64,000 nt of DNA from Ischnura elegans (lineage: Eukaryota > Arthropoda > Insecta > Odonata > Coenagrionidae): assembly GCF_921293095.1 (NCBI RefSeq), contig NC_060246.1, positions 10,062,001 to 10,126,000 of the forward strand, read 5' to 3'. The notes beneath the pieces are model-generated. The model was not told the origin of the DNA, did no database searches, and worked only from the letters and a program-made list of their open reading frames with translations. The position numbers were made by a program, and so were the translations under genes. Shown piece after piece: positions 62,842-64,000 of the stretch. Within the stretch, counting starts at the first letter, position 1. Each line of letters opens with the position of its first letter.

Positions 62842-63394
62842 TTTTATCGAGAGGAAGGCGTAATAACGATGTAAACCTTCAGCATGCGATCGCTCACCAC
62901 AAAAGCTTTATATTTACGAAAGCATAACAAACTGAGGCACTACTTCAATACTTAGGCGACAATTTTTTTAAGTAGTCGGAGCAAACACAAATAATCGTCT
63001 CGCCGACGGTTGACATTCAACAACATTCGTCACTTCGCCACCATACACAAATTTCCACAATTTATCAGAGTCGATCAAAGCGACCCTCGTGGATTCAAAG
63101 ACGAAGTCACGAACTCGTGTAACAAATGAAAGCTGTTTTGGGGTTGGGCGGGTTGGGCTAAATTCATCTCTTTTCCTAATGCATGATTTGTTTACGTCGT
63201 TGATTGTGTACGAGGTGGCTTCACGTGGTGTTCTTTGTACTGTTGTGATTGGATGCCAGCCTTAAATTTGAAGGGTACATCTATGCTGGGAAGGAAGCGT
63301 GATAAATTTGGACTGCTGTTAGCGCCGAAGTGTGATGGACTCATAGCCGGAATTTTTTTACATTGAGTTTATCTGAGAAAAGTTGTTTTTGTTT
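62842..63394. promoter_or_regulatory. divergent promoter region, PRPSAP / TRMT1
   Basis: 553 bases separate the two start codons. The stretch around 62990-63120 is richer in CpG (CTCGCCGACGG, GACGAAGTCACGAACTCG) than the flanks, consistent with a shared housekeeping promoter. No TATA box in a convincing place. Confidence 0.5.
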
Positions 63395-64000
63395 ATGATC
63401 AAAGTCAATACTATATGTACATTGACTCCTCGATGCAATGAAATATTTTGGAGACGATCTGGAAATGTACTGAGCATTGATTTGCAGCTAAATAGACATT
63501 GCATATCATCTGTAGAAATGGGTGACAGAGAATTTGTAATTGACCGGCACCCTGCTTCAAATGAAGAAGGCTTAGAAAAGTCATTGATCGCGGAAGGCAA
63601 AGCAGAAATCATTATTTCATCGTGTAAAAGAGTATTCTACAATCCCGTGCAAGAATTCAATCGTGATCTAAGGTACACTTATTATAATTTATCAGCAGGT
63701 CAGGCATATTTCGGGTCTTTTTAATTTATAAGTGAGTGTAATAGAGGAGGTCTCTGTGTTATCTCAATCGCCGTATCATCCTGACCCCCCTGTGTATGAG
63801 AATAATGATTTTAACTCTGTAAGTATAAATTTGTCATTAATACTATTTAGCGTTGCTGTTCTAAGAATATTTTCCGAGGAGTACCGTGTGAAACGAGAGA
63901 GAAAACATATGGTGGGAAAACCCTCGTTTCATCGAGAGTCTCCTGATCTAGGGGAGCCAGATGAGGTAATAACCGCATGTATACTGATGTGGAGGACTGT
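63395..64000 (+). CDS. TRMT1: TRMT1, tRNA (G26-N2) dimethyltransferase, 5' part
   Basis: An S-adenosylmethionine-dependent enzyme that makes N2,N2-dimethylguanosine at position 26 of cytosolic and mitochondrial tRNAs. Exon 1 runs from the ATG at 63395 to 63672 and exon 2 from 63851 to about 63975, before a GTAATA donor. The split codon AG|C gives FYNPVQEFNRDLSVAVLRIF, the hallmark N-terminal block of the family, preceded by EGKAEIIISS. The first 41 residues are rich in Arg and hydrophobic residues and poor in acids, like a mitochondrial presequence. A second in-frame ATG at 63518 (MGDREFVIDRH) would start a form without it. The catalytic methyltransferase core lies beyond the window. Confidence 0.88.

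Noticed and set aside
1-64000. CRISPR arrays, operons, bacterial-type terminators
   Set aside because: The window is eukaryotic with spliced genes; no regularly spaced repeats were seen.
1-64000. LTR retroelements or other virus-like copies
   Set aside because: No paired long terminal repeats, primer-binding site or gag/pol-type frame was recognised anywhere in the window.

Overview
This is an AT-rich eukaryotic window with long introns, canonical GT-AG splice sites and a dense load of old transposons. The sequence suggests an arthropod, most likely an insect. Supporting signs are mariner, hAT, pogo/Tigger-like and P/THAP-like DNA transposons, tRNA-derived SINEs, LINE reverse-transcriptase fossils, and a dynein-arm assembly gene, which fits a lineage with flagellate sperm. 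I cannot name the species; a hemimetabolous insect is a guess from intron size and repeat load.

Five protein-coding genes can be supported, four of them exon by exon with matching splice phases. From left to right they are: (1) the N-terminal exons of a FYCO1-like RUN-domain autophagy/endosome adaptor (minus, 17159-21799), whose coiled-coil and FYVE parts are not in the window; (2) a complete DNAAF5/HEATR2 gene, the dynein axonemal assembly factor (minus, 34688-48659, 11 coding exons, 819 residues); (3) a six-exon WD40 gene that resembles the C-terminal propeller of PALB2 (plus, 49257-53571, 555 residues), head to head with DNAAF5; (4) a complete PRPSAP gene, the PRPP synthetase-associated protein (minus, 55095-62841, 7 coding exons, 355 residues); (5) the first two coding exons of TRMT1, the tRNA G26 dimethyltransferase (plus, 63395 to the window end), head to head with PRPSAP. 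These look like ordinary housekeeping or DNA-repair genes. They do not form an operon-like system, but two pairs share short divergent promoters.

The first 17 kb holds no recognised exon apart from one doubtful open frame at the left edge. It contains three GC-rich patches, fold-back elements, SINEs, a pogo-like MITE and a hAT MITE. The 21.8-34.7 kb interval between FYCO1 and DNAAF5 is a repeat graveyard: a SINE composite, a THAP-bearing element with inverted ends, LINE fragments, and a three-level nest of hAT elements whose 8-bp target duplications can still be read. The introns of DNAAF5 and PRPSAP carry more: two hAT MITEs with clean duplications, a degraded Tigger-like transposase, pogo-like MITEs, a fold-back element split exactly by a Harbinger-like element, and a decayed mariner.

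I found no convincing new molecular system. The items most worth a second look are the PALB2-like gene, the recurring CTGA...GAAAC (hammerhead/Penelope-tail-like) motifs, the nested insertions, and the element with clustered ACTTAAG sites at both ends.
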